Assembly (NCBI GenBank): GCA_030704615.1
Contig: CM060731.1
Location: 17,548,001-17,608,000, forward strand
Source of the DNA: Takakia lepidozioides
Taxonomy: Eukaryota > Streptophyta > Takakiopsida > Takakiales > Takakiaceae
Length of the DNA: 60,000 nucleotides
Direction: 5' to 3'
In this document: positions 21,845 to 33,559 of the stretch, in pieces
Position numbering within the stretch: position 1 is the first letter of the stretch
Layout: each line of letters begins with the position of its first letter
Made by a program: the position numbers and the translations under genes
The notes under the pieces: model-generated
Databases searched by the model: none
Told to the model about the DNA's origin: nothing
Seen by the model: the letters and a program-made list of their open reading frames with translations, nothing else

Positions 21845-24269
21845 ATGAACTGCAACTTCGTTTCCTGGAACGTGAGGGGCATAGGCTCGGAGGCCTCTAT
21901 GCCTAAACGTAGACGCCTTCAGCAGTGGGCTTCATCCCTTAGTAATCAGAACTCTGTGATCTTTTTCCAAGAACACAAGCTTGATTCCAGGAAGATTAAC
22001 GCTTTAGGCAACTCCTTCTGGCCTCCTCAGGCGGCCTGGTGCAATCCAACCATCTCTGACTCCCGAGGCGGCACAGCAATTTTAGTAGCCCCCGCTCTTC
22101 TTCCTTCCTTTTCGCTGGTTGAAACCTGGATTCAAGGGCGAGTGCAATGTGCTTTCACACACTCACACTCTGCATTCCAGGGTTGTGCTTTTGTTAACAT
22201 TTATGCCCCCAATGTCTCCGATGTGAGGGTGGCTTCCTGGTCCTTTTTGAAAGACAAATTGTTGAGCTTTCCTCTTGTGAATCACTGGGTGATAGGTGGA
22301 CGAGATGCGTGGGAATCCCTTTGCTTGTCAGTAGGTCTGGTGGACTCTAGAGATGACCTCGACAGGGGCCTTCGTTTCACTTGGACCAATAATAGACAGC
22401 CTCCTGAGTTGCGAATGGCCCGTCTGGATCGTTTTTACTGCACCCCTACCCCGTCAATCTGGGCCACTCCAGGGGAGCAAGGACCGGTGCTTCCAAAACT
22501 TTGATCATGCAAGCCTTCAGCTCACAATGTCCCTTCCAGGTGCCCAAGCAAAACGCAAAGGTTTCTTCAGGCTGAACCCGACCCTCCTTAATAACCAGTT
22601 CTTCTTGGATCAGATCAAAGCAACTTGGGCTGCCTCGGGCAATCACTTCCTTTCTCCAACCCTGAGATTCATCAAGAAACTAGAGAATACAATGAAAGTT
22701 ACCCAGAGACTGGCAGCAACCCTTGCCAAATCCAGGAAATGCAGAAAAAGCCTTGGTCAAATGTGTTGCTCAGTGTCAACGGGTGATTGAATCCAATCGT
22801 CTCGGGCCTCAAACCATGTCCTCCTTCACAATGGCTAAGCGCAATCTTGCGGAGCTTCTTAAGGTCAAAGAAGACAACCTCCGCAGGAAAGCTGGGATCA
22901 ATTGGTCACTGAAAGGTGAGAAGATGTCTCGTTACTTCTTTCTTAAAGCTAAGCAAAGGAGTGCTGCGACTTCCATTTTGTCACTTACAAATCGTCAAGG
23001 CCAGAGCCTATCCGATCCCCTACAAATGTCTTCGTTCACAGCTTCTCACTTCTCCAATCTTTTCAGCAAAAGGGCTGCGGACCCCATCCATGCTGTCTGC
23101 CAGCAATCGGTCTTGAATACCATCCCCACTCTTCTTTCACCAGAGGACCTTCAGGCTCTTTCGGCCCCTTTCTCGGATATGGAGCTCGGCGAGGCTCTTG
23201 AGAATCTGAGCTCATTTAAGTCCCCTGGTCTAGATGGTCTTCTTGTTGAGCTATTCAAAGCTATCTGGCTAGGGATTAGTGGCGATTTCCTGGCAATGGC
23301 CAACGACATTCTTCTCAAGAGCATTATGCCTTCTCAGTTTTCTCAAGGTGTTATCACTCTTATCTACAAGAAAAGCAACAGAGATTCTATCTCTAATTAC
23401 AGGCCAATCACCCTTTTAAATTCGGTTTACAAAGTCATTGCTAAAACCCTGGCTGCCAGGCTCATCCCCATCATGCCAAAGCTTATCCGCCCTGAGCAAA
23501 CTGGTTTTTTGAAGAAAAGAATGATTCTGGACAATGTCCTCTTGGTTCATGGAGCCCTTCACTACGCTCAGGAATCCAACCAGCCGTTGGCTCTGCTGTT
23601 CCTATTTTTCGAGAAGGCCTTCGATAACGTTGATTGTTTGCTGCCCTTGAAAAGCCTTTGAAAAGTGTGGCATCTCGGGTCCCTTCCTATCCTGGATCAA
23701 GATTTTCCTCCAATCTGCTACCAGTAAAGTCATGGTCAATGGGGTCCTATCCAAACCCTTCCGCCTCTTTCGATCTGTAAGACAGGGTTGTCCCCTTTCC
23801 CCCTTCCTATTCCTGATTGCGGCAGACGGGCTTGGCCATCTGATGCACTCCCAACAGGATATTCTAGGCCTCATGGTTCCTTTTCCACCCTCCCCTAGTT
23901 ACAGCATCAAAAACTCCATGTACGCCGACGACACGGTGCTTTTGATGGACAAGAGCTCCAAGTCAAACATCACCAGATCTCTCACTGCTTTATCCACCTT
24001 TTGTCATGCATCTGGTCTAAAGGGTCAGTTGGGGCAAGTCCATCGGTTTGCTCTCAAAGCTGAACGTTAACGCTGCATCTGCGCATTGTCCAGCTTGGGG
24101 TCAAGACTTCAACCTGTCCTGGCTGCCTGAAGGCCGCTCTCATACGCTGTTGGGCCATCAAATAGATCATGACATGTCTGACACTCAAAGATCCCAATCT
24201 ATGCTAGCTAATCTCAAAAAAAGCCTGGCATACTGGAGTTCCGTGCATCTGTCCATTGCAAGGAGAGTA
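21845..24269 (+). pseudogene. L1 ORF2 remnant: AP endonuclease and reverse transcriptase
   Basis: From ATG 21845 the product begins NFVSWNVRGIG, the usual start of an L1 apurinic endonuclease, with FFQEHKLDS (catalytic Glu) and later FVNIYAPN. A frame change follows near 22500. The RT domain spans about 22720-24070: NYRPITLLNSVYK, then motif A read as LLFLFFEKAFDNV, then a frameshift near 23660, then VRQGCPLSPFLFL (motif B) and YADDTVLL (motif C). In motif A the usual first Asp (LDFEKAFD) is Phe, so this RT is dead apart from the frameshifts. Continues after the insertion 24278-25643. Confidence 0.9.
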
Positions 24270-24277
24270 TAACTTGT
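24270..24277 (+). repeat. 8-bp target-site duplication TAACTTGT (left)
   Basis: TAACTTGT at 24270-24277 is repeated exactly at 25644-25651, bracketing foreign DNA. Without it the LINE protein frame runs on. An 8-bp duplication suggests hAT-type or related DNA transposition. Confidence 0.85.
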
Positions 24278-24487
24278 TCAACGACGCTACCGCGTGAGCC
24301 TCGAACGCTCACACAAACAATGGTGATGTGGCATGAGCCTACGCTGACGTGGTGCTGATGTGGCGTGAGCCTAGCCAAGGTCGTGCCACATCACCACAAA
24401 GATGGTGGGCTTATAACCGTGGAGCCTATAACTGTGGGATTTCACCATTTGAGGTGAGATCGGTTAAGGGTTTAGGGCGTCCGCAGA

Positions 24488-24602
24488 GATCAACCTTGTG
24501 TTAACACGAGGTTGATTTCAAGTTCTCGAAATGAACCTTGTGTTAACAAGAGGTTGATTTCAAGTTCTCGAAATCAACCTTGTGTTAGTACGAGGTTGAT
24601 TT
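24488..24602. repeat. Three tandem hairpins
   Basis: Three units of about 42 bp, each a near-palindrome of the form atcaaccttgtgt..acgaggttgat joined by 'tcaagttctcgaa'. Each can fold into a stem of about 12-13 bp. Confidence 0.8.
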
Positions 24603-24732
24603 CCGAGAATGTTCATTTGAATGTGACTTGATGTGTTCACAAATGAACAAATGAGTTTGAGGGAACGAATGCAACAAATGGTAGACGCACGCACAACACG
24701 ATTGATGACATAACATCCACCGACAGACATAC

Positions 24733-24769
<37 letters not shown>

Positions 24770-24784
24770 CCCTCCTCAGGGGTT

Positions 24785-25150
24785 GTGATACAAATCAACC
24801 TTGCATAGACGCAACCTTGATTTGAGAAATGAAAGCATCCTTTTTTTAAGATTTATTTTTTTGTTTTTGTTTTGGTTTTTCTCCCTAGGGATGCACATCA
24901 ACCTTGCGTTGACGCAACATTGATTCGAGAAATGAAATCATCATTTTTTGAAGATTCTTTTTTTTCTTTTTTTCCCCTGGGGGTGATGCAAATCAACCTT
25001 GCGTTGACACAACCTTGATTTGAGAAATGAAGGCATCCATTTTTTAAGGTTTTTTTTTTTTTTTTTTTTTTAATATAAAATCTGGGAGGGTGATGCAAAT
25101 CAACCTTGCATTGATGCAACCTTGATTTGAGAAAAGAAATGAAAGCATCC
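24785..25150. repeat. Four tandem ~100-bp units with a paired core
   Basis: Four copies of 'caaatcaaccttgcgttgac' followed by gcaaccttgatttgagaaatgaaagcatcc and a T-rich run, starting near 24785, 24893, 24983 and 25091. The core is a weaker relative of the hairpins at 24488-24602. The variable T-rich spacers give the spacing of 90-110 bp. Confidence 0.8.
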
Positions 25151-25643
25151 TTTTTTTTTTTTTTAGGACTGTTTTTTGCATTTTGTATGGTTGCTGGCCT
25201 TGTTGTTCTTCGTTTCGTGTCTTGCTTACCTGTTCTGCACCATGTTTTTTCATAAACCGCAAAGACGCTTTAGGGATTTCCTGGTGTTTGTCTGGAGAAC
25301 GTCTATCAATGAAAAATGGATGTGAATTAGGGGAAAAGAACTTCGTTAGAATAAACTCATTCTCCTTCGTGTTCATTAAGCAACAGGACATTGTACTATC
25401 TGAAATATCATGTGCCCGTGGACAAAAACCATCCACAAACCACCCGTGTTTTCTCATCCGACCAAGATTTGGATGAGGGAGGAGACTTCTCGGAAAATAA
25501 AGTTGGCAAATCTGAGGCGTGGTAGTCGCCTACAGTTCCGCGGAAATAGGTGGCATCCGCGGAATTAGGTCATGCACGTAGGAAACCTTGCTAATGTGGC
25601 GTGAGCCTGGCTGGGCTCACAAGCTCACACGCAAGCATTCTCC

Positions 25644-26670
25644 TAACTTGTGGCCAACCAAGTCCTACTCGCCTCCTCCTGGTTCAACTCCTCTATCTGG
25701 TCTCCTGGCACAGAGGTCATTAAGAAGATTAAAAGACTTATCCGTAATTTCATATGGGGAGCCACCCCATCCAGACCCAATCGCCGTGCTCTTGTCAGCT
25801 GGGATCAGCTCACTCAAAACAAGAAAAATGGAGGCCTTGGGCTGCTTGACCCAGATACTCAAATCTGCTCATTTTTAGCCAAATGAATACCTCGATTTTT
25901 TAGCAACCTCTCTAGTCCCTAGAGTATTCTTATCAGCCGACACTTGTTGCAAGTTACTCCTAACTCATCATCGATCTGGTCTGATTCTCTTCGCTGGATT
26001 GTTCAAAGGGGGGCTTCGAATAAATTGCTACAAGTTGGCTCTAAGGCTTGGAGATCAATTTGGGTTGCTTGGATCAGAATGCGCTCCTCTCTTAATCAAG
26101 CTATCCCTTCCATTCGGGAAGAAGCTTTACGCCAACCGCTCTTTGGAAACTCCACCAGGACCTCCCCGAGCCTCACAATCTGCTCAGCCCGCTAGGCTCA
26201 CCAGGAAGCAGCCAATATTATCCATTTCTCTCACATATGGGAATCATGAGCCATTCTAAGCCAGCAAGAGGCCACGATAAATCTATTAGCTAGAAGGACT
26301 GTAGCATGGTGGGAAATCTTGTCTCCAGATATACCCTCCTCTTGGATCTCCCTCTGTTCATTTCCGGTTAATCAGAGAGCTCTGCCAGCCTGGTTGCGAT
26401 TGACCTTGCCAACGGGGAATTTTTTGCGACTTACAGATCTGGTGACGAACTTTGGGGTTGGAAAAATCTGGTTACAGAGTCGGGCTTCTTGTTCTCTGTT
26501 GTGTTTGCTGTTATGTCAAAGAAACAGCTCTTTGCTATCAGGGTTATCTGCTGGATGACTGACAGGTTAACCCCGATGTGTAGAATGGCCGCCATCAGAA
26601 CCCACACCTTCGCTGGTTCTTAGTGGCTCCTATCTCTCTCATCCAATTTGACCCGGGGGAATGGAATTGA
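25644..26670 (+). pseudogene. L1 ORF2 remnant, C-terminal region
   Basis: Continuation of the L1 protein: LVANQVLLASSWFN, then FIWGATPSRPN and RALVSWDQLTQNK..GGLGLLD, the conserved block after plant L1 reverse transcriptases. Several frame changes follow to 26670, where a CACTA element interrupts it. Confidence 0.85.
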
Positions 26671-26679
26671 CACTACAGG

Positions 26680-26710
<31 letters not shown>

Positions 26711-27798
26711 CAACGTCGCGGCAACGTAAAACAGCCCTTTTCGGGCAGGGGGGAAGAACCAAATTTGCGACGCCCGAGCGTCGCAAGCCCGTCACAAGGG
26801 CGTCGCCAAAAAAACGTCGCAAATTTGAGACCACTGGGGGTCGCAAAAAAAGGTTATTATTTAAATTATTATAAATAAATAAATAAAAACCAATCTGCAT
26901 TGCAGAATTAGCACTGTCCGAGGGTCGCAAAGTGTGACGCCCGGACGTCACAATTTTAAGAGGATATATTTGAATTTAGGCGGGAAAATTTGAATTTCAA
27001 AAACTTGGTGACCATTGACTTCGATTCTGTCTATTGGTGATATGTTCATTGTTCTACATATATCATGCAATGCATACTTGAACCTAAGACCTCCACGTTA
27101 TAACATTTCTAAGACACTACAGACTAACCAACACACCTACGCTACATCTATGTATCACAAAAGCAATATATATATCTATAAAGATTTCCTCAAGTTCCTT
27201 CTAAGGGGGTGCATCTAGTGACGTCTGGGAGTTGTAGCCTTCACAGCCTTAATGCCTAGCCCAAGCCCCAGCGTCGTTGCCGTTGTTGCACCCTCCCCCA
27301 CCGCCAGGCGCCCCAATCGACGTCCTTGTGATGACCTAAGCTGACTACAACACCATTGAGACCCCCTGGCGTCGCACGCGTTGGTCGTCTCAGTGTGGGG
27401 CATCATCTGCGACGCTTTTATGAAGTTGAGGGCCGCAAAACCAAAAAACAAAAAAAAACAAAAAAAAAAACAAAACAAACTCTCATTGTGGTGATGTTGT
27501 TGCGACGCCGCTCGGCGTCGCCACGTCCAAATATATTTTTATTTTTATTTTTATTCTTTTTATTCATTTGGATGCGTCGCAAGAAAAAAAATCCGTCGCA
27601 GCAAGGGCCTTCTTTCTCTCTTTCCCCTTTATTATTGCCATCTTGCGACGGTTGGACGTCGCATTTGATGTCGCAGTGGGAAGATTGCGACGCCGGGGCG
27701 TCGTAAAAAAAGTTGACGCGGGCTCAAACGCTGCGCGGCGCGCGCGTGGTGGGGGGCGAGGGCTGGCTTTGCAACCCCCCCCCCCATTTGTTGTAGTG
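26671..27798. mobile_element. Non-autonomous CACTA element (1128 bp)
   Basis: Starts CACTACAGGAAAA and ends ...TTTGTTGTAGTG, the inverted CACTA termini of En/Spm-type transposons. Flanking triplets TGA and TGG are a near 3-bp duplication. Subterminal regions are full of GCGACG/CGTCGC motifs (for example 26775-26825 and 27650-27710), as expected of transposase-binding repeats. No transposase frame. It splits the C-terminal part of the L1 frame. A relative of its left end lies at 54081-54300. Confidence 0.85.
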
Positions 27799-28131
27799 TG
27801 GAATGATAAAAAACACTCTCCCTTCATTTATTATTCCGTAAAGATCATTGATTAATCATATCATCAACGTTAATGACAAATGGTCTGATAGGAGAACTTA
27901 TCTTTATGTTGCCCCTTCTTCGTGGAAAAAGATCTGGAAATATGTTTTGAGAAAAAACCGTGCAGCAAAGATCTGTGGGTTTTTTTTTAAATTGGTAAAC
28001 AGAATTAAGTCGGTGGCAAGCCACTTTCCAGATATCAACTCAAACTGCTCAAACTGCTCAACCTGCCATCTACAAATCCTTAAGACGATTGAACATTGTC
28101 TTTGTAACTGTCCATTGGCCACTAGGGTTTG
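27799..28131 (+). pseudogene. L1 ORF2 remnant, zinc-finger (zf-RVT) part
   Basis: Encodes KICGFFFKLVNRI...CSNCSTCHLQ...TIEHCLCNCPLATRV, the Cys/His block near the end of plant L1 ORF2. The frame breaks at 28131 where an LTR begins and resumes at about 51646. Confidence 0.85.
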
Positions 28132-28475
28132 TGTCAAAGACGAGAACATGACTGACCACAAACAACAGATCAGACTGAAGGTACAGGACTAGACAAGAAG
28201 TCAAGATCGGCGTGGCCGAATGCATGGTGGGTAAACATGAATCAAGATGATCTTTATAACAATGGACAAGAGTACAACGTACTGGAACTCGACTCGAATA
28301 CAGGAATGCTGGAAACTGGACTGGGGTTCCAGACACTGGAAACTGGACTAGAGTACTGTAAGCTGGACTGAAGTACTATGACTGGGAACAAAAATAGCTT
28401 GAACTTGTGTTTGAGGAACTGAAGAGTGTCCAGTCTTGCCTCCTATATACATTGGCTACTAAGAAGTTCCCTAAG
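28132..28475 (-). repeat. Truncated LTR of Ty3/gypsy element A (its 3' LTR)
   Basis: About 340 bp beginning TGTCAAAGACGAGAACATGAC match 51003-51345 with a few per cent differences. After 'agaagttccctaag' the two diverge, so this copy is truncated. Element A reads on the minus strand, so this would be its 3' LTR. The left flank GTTTG (28127-28131) and right flank TTTTG (about 51644-51648) are a probable 5-bp target duplication with one change. Confidence 0.8.
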
Positions 28476-29501
28476 TTCCCTTAGGGACAACCCGTAGCCA
28501 TGGCTAATTTTTAGGGTCATGTCAACTTTATAGTACTCTCCTCTTAGTTTCCTCATTCTTTAGTGAAGCCACTACTTTAGCCCCCTCTGCAATTCTAGCT
28601 TATGGACTGCCGCCATGGCACGAGCTCGTGCTCGCAGCACTACCACACAACTGCTTCAACAGCTACTCATAACAGGGAGTTCAACGGCCCGCCAGCTCAA
28701 GTTGCGTCCCTGGATACCTCACGGAGTATCGGGCGCAAGCGGCTATGCTTGGCTGAATCCCATGGCTTCAGCTCCTATAGGATGGTCACTCGTTCGCAAG
28801 CCTCTGATTTTCCCACAGAGAGTAACCTTCTCCCGCTCATGAGCACTCCAAGATTCCCTGCGCAAAGATATCACCAGCTCGGGCCTCAAGTTTCTATTCC
28901 AAAGAAGCGACGCTTCATCGGCACAGGCACCAAACAGCTAAGCCATTGCGTTTATGAAGCCCCTGGTCCTAAGCACCAACGTCGGGTTCTACAACAATTC
29001 ACGTAACACCATCGCCTCATGTGATTATGTGGACCAAGACACACCCAGTTCTCGTACAAGGGGAGAGCCGACACTGGCCCACACTTTGTTTGCCCCATGA
29101 TTCACACGCAAGGTCTTCACCAAAGGATTGGGGAGCGCTTCTGCCCATACCCGAATCTGTGCTCGGTGGGGGTACGAGCAGCGGGCGGAATGGCTGGCTG
29201 CGGCTGCTGGCGTAGTGCAGCCTCAGCTACCCCTGTACTGAACCGACCTTCACAGGCTCAATCTACAGATGAGAGCACAAGCGTGCAACCGGACTATATC
29301 AAAGCGGATGTTTAACCTGAAACGACAAGCGGCTCGAACATCCTAAAGACAGATCGAGTTGCCTTGGTGAGCGGTGGTGCGCTAGCACTCAGGAATCGTC
29401 CACATGTCAAACCTCTGCTCCGGCTGTTCAGTTTCATTTTCCAACCCGTATTACCTCCAGCCTCCTTACAAGCATTCATGATCAGCTGCATCAATTTAGC
29501 C

Positions 29502-29582
29502 ACGGGCCCAAACAAATGTGCCTCCGCTTTTAGGGCCACTTACGGGCCCAAACAAATGTGCCTCCGCTTTTAGGGCCACTTG
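29502..29582 (+). repeat. Tandem duplication of a 40-bp unit
   Basis: The unit beginning acgggcccaaacaaatgtgc occurs twice head to tail with no difference seen. Confidence 0.9.
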
Positions 29583-30021
29583 TGCCTATCCTCTCCAGGG
29601 TTTGGCTCAGAATCCAGTTCCAGCTGCTACCATTAAAAGCAAATCCTTTCTCAAACAAGTGCAGCCCAAGCAAGAGCCCGGAGTGTCTCACAAAGAAAGT
29701 TCACCAGCAGATCACACCAGTTGGGTTGCTTGCCCACACCCGCACGGATGGTCGCTGTACTTCCCATGCTGTACCGGATGGGGTGTGCCCACACCCTACA
29801 TTCCGTAAGTCTGGCCTTAATAGACACATGTTCTCAGCGGAAGGGCCCAGGCGAACTCTGGGCTGATCTGCCGGAGGTCCTGCCAGGCTGGTGCTATGGC
29901 CACCAACATTAACGTTCCCCAACTGCTGCTGCTTCAGCTTATAGACAGCCCCGACACGACATCACGGCCTGTATCTACTATGAGGCCATCCCAGGCTGGT
30001 ACCCCTTACCCTTTTCTTTTC

Positions 30022-30150
30022 AAGCTGAATCCACGACAGGCTGATACTTATGTGCTGTTGTCGAACATCTATGCTGCAGCAGGCATGTGGAACAATACAA
30101 TAAAGATGAGAAAAATGAAACTCATTGCTGGACAGTGGCTGGAAGTTGAG
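30022..30150 (+). pseudogene. Short captured PPR fragment
   Basis: Translation LNPRQADTYVLLSNIYAAAG followed by MWN...KMRKMK is the block that closes PPR arrays of the PLS class, near the E domain. It is embedded in sequence with no other PPR repeats. It must be a fragment carried by, or inserted in, this transposon-derived region. Confidence 0.7.
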
Positions 30151-31659
30151 CCTTTTTGGCAAGGCACCCAGTCAGACAAACTTTGTTTCAAGCTGGCCCC
30201 CTTTGGCATCGGGGCTTCCCTTGGGGCAAATCTCTCCCGCGGTCGCCCTCCCACTCAGTACCGTAATTGTGTTGCCCTAGAAGCTACAGCACTAGCTGAA
30301 GTCCAAGACAAGCAGCCCTGTGAGGCAGGCCCGGTGGTTGCAGAATCTAGGGTGCAGCTAAAGGAGGCGAAGGTTACATCATTGTTGGGCCTTTCCAGAA
30401 GCAGGGCAGTCCTTCAACTGGATTGGAGCCAGCCAGCCACTCCTCTCATGTGGTACACTGTAAAGCTCTTTGCTTTTGAGTTCAACTCGCTCATGCATAT
30501 GTTCAGCTCTGCCCCCCTCAGCATGCCAGGTGCGCAACGGCATGGACAGGTCTTTCCCCAGCCCCCAGATGCTGCCCTATATACCGATGACGACCTTCTG
30601 GTTCCCCCCTCTGCGACACCCTCTCCAAGCGAAAAATGTGCAACACCAACGCAATCTGCAGATTTGGGGTTGAACATCCTTGGGCATGTAGGTGGGGCAC
30701 TGCCTCCTTTTCTGATGCCACGAAGCTACAAAGGCTGCTCCCCGCACCAAGATCACGAGAACCCCACATTGATCCCCCGCTCTCTTGGTCAAATAGGCAA
30801 GCCAGTGCCTATGCCGCAGCCTGCCCTGCGATTACAAGTGTGGAATCTGCATACAAGCTTTCCCACACAGCGGATCCCGCTGATCTCCCCTCATCGGCCT
30901 TGGGGGCCCCCTTCCTGGAGCCAGATCAATCAAAGTGATCATGTGGACCCTCAAGCTGTCCAATGGTTTTATCGAGTGTACCTTCGTCCCCAATCATCTC
31001 AATGTCCCTTTACACATCTCAGGGAGCACACTCACTCCTCCCCCCAATCTTGGCTACTCCCCTCCTCCTCCTTGATAAAAATACTTCGCTTTGCATACAA
31101 TGTATTGTCATCACTCTCTGATGTACAGTTGTTATGTCCCAGATGGCTTCCCTACTTCAAGTGGCAACCCACTATCCAACAGGATCAGCCACACAAACCC
31201 CAAAGGCACTCTGTTGCTCAAGACCAACAATCTCAACAGACTTCCCCATGTCAATCGCCACCCATGGTAACACCATTTACTTCTCCATGTAAACCTCTTC
31301 CATTTATAAAATATATCCGCTTGAGCTTAGTCTCGCACAGGCCCAACTCGACTTATCTATTTCTCCCTTACTGGTGTTGCCTTACTCTCTGCTGGCATGT
31401 ACCTACTCATGTGGAACCCCTAAACTCTTTTTTGGTGAGCAATCTAGAGTTTGACTGGCTTCTCATGGGATCCTCGATCTCTTCAACCTCCTTCACTTCA
31501 CCGCCCCCTGCCAAGCGTTCAGGTATCCACCCTGCCACCAATATCCCACCATCGCACACCCCACACCTCTTTTTTCTGGTCATATACAGCTGCCCCAAGT
31601 AGAGTAAACCATGACAATGCCATACGTTTGCTTGATATTTCGCCTGGCTATCCTACCTC

Positions 31660-31803
31660 TCATGATTGTTTCTTTCTTCTGCTTCTTCTCTCTTGTTTTC
31701 TTTCTTGTTTTCTCCGTTTCAGCACACACCCTCATGATTGTTTCTTTCTTCTGCTTCTTCTCTCTTGTTTTCTTTCTTGTTTTCTCCGTTTCAGCACACA
31801 CTA
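31660..31803 (+). repeat. Tandem duplication of a ~72-bp pyrimidine-rich unit
   Basis: The unit starting tcatgattgtttctttcttc and ending ccgtttcagcacacac is present twice, apparently identical. Confidence 0.9.
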
Positions 31804-32855
31804 GCTCACTGCGTTCAATTCCTGTATTCACAATAGCTGACTCAATTTTCCCGTACTATCTATCCTCTGCAGTGCTGCTCTCTAACACTACCCACCCTGC
31901 CTGGGCGATTGCTTTTGGTGGGTGCTACAACAGGGCTGCCACAGTGAAGGTTACTGGTTTGAGCTGTTGCAGGGCATCCCAGATTTTGCAAGTGGAGTCT
32001 AGCACAACTCAGGCACACCAGTGGCCGCAGCTCATCCCCTGCAGCTCCAGAGACCTCACTCTACCCCAGCTCATCCCCACCCCGGCGCCCAAAGCAAGCT
32101 CTGCACACACCATACAAGTCGCTTAGGGAACGCCACGGCACAACTAGTTTGCTTATCTCATGTGCCCTTGCTAGAATGTGGTCTTCAATCCTTATTATTT
32201 GACTATTACAATTTTAACTACCCACCTGGGGTACACTCAATTCTGGCTCAGTCCGACTACACTACTCTAACGCTTATGCCTCACACTACTTCTTCACACC
32301 ATTTACTCACACTAATTCATACTATTTCCCCACACCACTGCCTTGCGCTGTCTTTCCACACCTGTGATACACAAACACACTATCCCCACATGATTGCACA
32401 CCCTCTTCAGCTATGTACTATACTGCTACATCACCTTAATCAAGACACAGCCAATGCCCATCACAACCATACCTGTCCACCAATCCCATTGCCCACAAAT
32501 ACTCATCCATCGCACCCCTCTACCCGATACCCAATACATTCACTTAAAACTCCACCAAATACAAATACCCTCACACTATCTACAAACAATACACTTTCAC
32601 TAGCACAACGTATCTATCCAATATCCTCACCACTATATTCCCACTACAGCCCACCTACTCGCCTTGTCCCCACACGCGGCACCCGGCCTCACCCCTTCCC
32701 GCATTCCGCGTCCCATACACTCCCCCCACCCCTGGGTGCCGCACTACATGGACTGACCGCCTCTCCACACACATAGCCCGCATGGCCGATACCATATTTA
32801 TCTTGACAAATCTAAACACTCCTACCATCACCCTCCCACATCACTTCAGTCATAT

Positions 32856-33473
32856 ATGAATGCATGCCTATACCTAACATTACTCCATTGCGGTGATATA
32901 CACCCTAACCCTGGGCCTACACCCATTAACGACATTATTCAAAATCTTCCCGCCGACGCGCAAGACAGATACTCATTATACTTCCAACCGGACACCTTGT
33001 CGCTCATGCATACCTATAGACACATTGGTGACCACTTCACGCCCTTCTTCCCACCACACCCTCCCGCCGCCCGCACACCCACACAAATCATCACCACCTT
33101 CGAGCTCCCCCCTAGCCATTACCCGACACTTTCTAAAGCACTACAAAAACTCAAATCCTTCCCACAGCCCCATCTTCTCTTCTCCCTTATAATCATCATC
33201 TCACCCCTACCAGAAGCCTGTAATGGATTCCTCTACTCCCACTCCACCTCCCAACTACGCCCCCTCCTCCTACAACTAAAAAGGCTGCCACCACACCCAC
33301 ACAACTACTTAGCCCAACCTCACATTCTATCCTCACTCCATGAATCCCTCAATCTGCTGCAATCCCAACCAGGTGCTATACATAAAATCCTAGGCGACCA
33401 TCTCGCTACCATAACCGCTCGTGATACCGACCTTACCGAGGCCACCCACAAATTCCCCACTCGCCGCAGTTAG
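32856..33473 (+). CDS. 2A-like peptide plus N-terminal region of a LINE protein
   Basis: From ATG 32856 the product reads MNACLYLTLLHC then GDIHPNPGP. This is the core of a 2A-like 'ribosome-skipping' peptide (consensus D-V/I-E-x-N-P-G-P; here His replaces Glu), encoded at 32892-32918 and preceded by a hydrophobic helix as in true 2A sequences. Animal CR1/L2-type LINEs carry similar motifs before their endonuclease. About 180 residues follow with no recognised domain, then a stop at 33471-33473. The endonuclease follows in another frame, so a frameshift separates them. It is part of the LINE continued at 33560-34565 and 47221-49355. Confidence 0.75.
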   Translation: MNACLYLTLLHCGDIHPNPGPTPINDIIQNLPADAQDRYSLYFQPDTLSLMHTYRHIGDHFTPFFPPHPPAARTPTQIITTFELPPSHYPTLSKALQKLKSFPQPHLLFSLIIIISPLPEACNGFLYSHSTSQLRPLLLQLKRLPPHPHNYLAQPHILSSLHESLNLLQSQPGAIHKILGDHLATITARDTDLTEATHKFPTRRS

Positions 33474-33559
33474 TCCGATACCTGGATACAATCCCCCGAC
33501 CTCAGCCACCCCAACCAAGGAAGCGTCATTGGTCAAACCCTCTCCCAACCCTACCCCCC

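Larger units (their letters stand above)
24278..25643. mobile_element. Non-autonomous DNA transposon with internal hairpin repeats (1366 bp)
   Basis: Inserted in the L1 with an exact 8-bp duplication TAACTTGT. The ends are imperfect inverted repeats (tcaacgacgctaccgcgtgagc against the complement of gctcacacgcaagcattctcc). No transposase is encoded. The inside holds three hairpins (24488-24602), a long T run (24735-24769) and four roughly 100-bp tandem units (24785-25150). Motifs like 'gtggcgtgagcc' recur at both ends and in a short stretch at 56553-56630. Likely hAT-like because of the duplication length, but the ends are not a textbook hAT match. Confidence 0.65.
28476..32855. other. Unassigned insert sequence upstream of the 2A-LINE; no gene recognised
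   Basis: Lies between the truncated LTR and the LINE start. It may be 5' leader or ORF1 region of that LINE, or another insertion. It contains open frames of low complexity, notably 29896-31602 (568 codons, Pro/Ser-rich, no domain recognised apart from a short PPR-like block) and 32021-32776 (Thr/His/Pro-rich). Base composition becomes strongly C/A/T-rich from about 31600, like the LINE that follows. Confidence 0.4.

Noticed and set aside
24785-25150. Regularly spaced repeats resembling a CRISPR array
   Set aside because: Eukaryotic context, only four units, 'spacers' are T-rich and alike, and the block lies within a transposon with target duplication.
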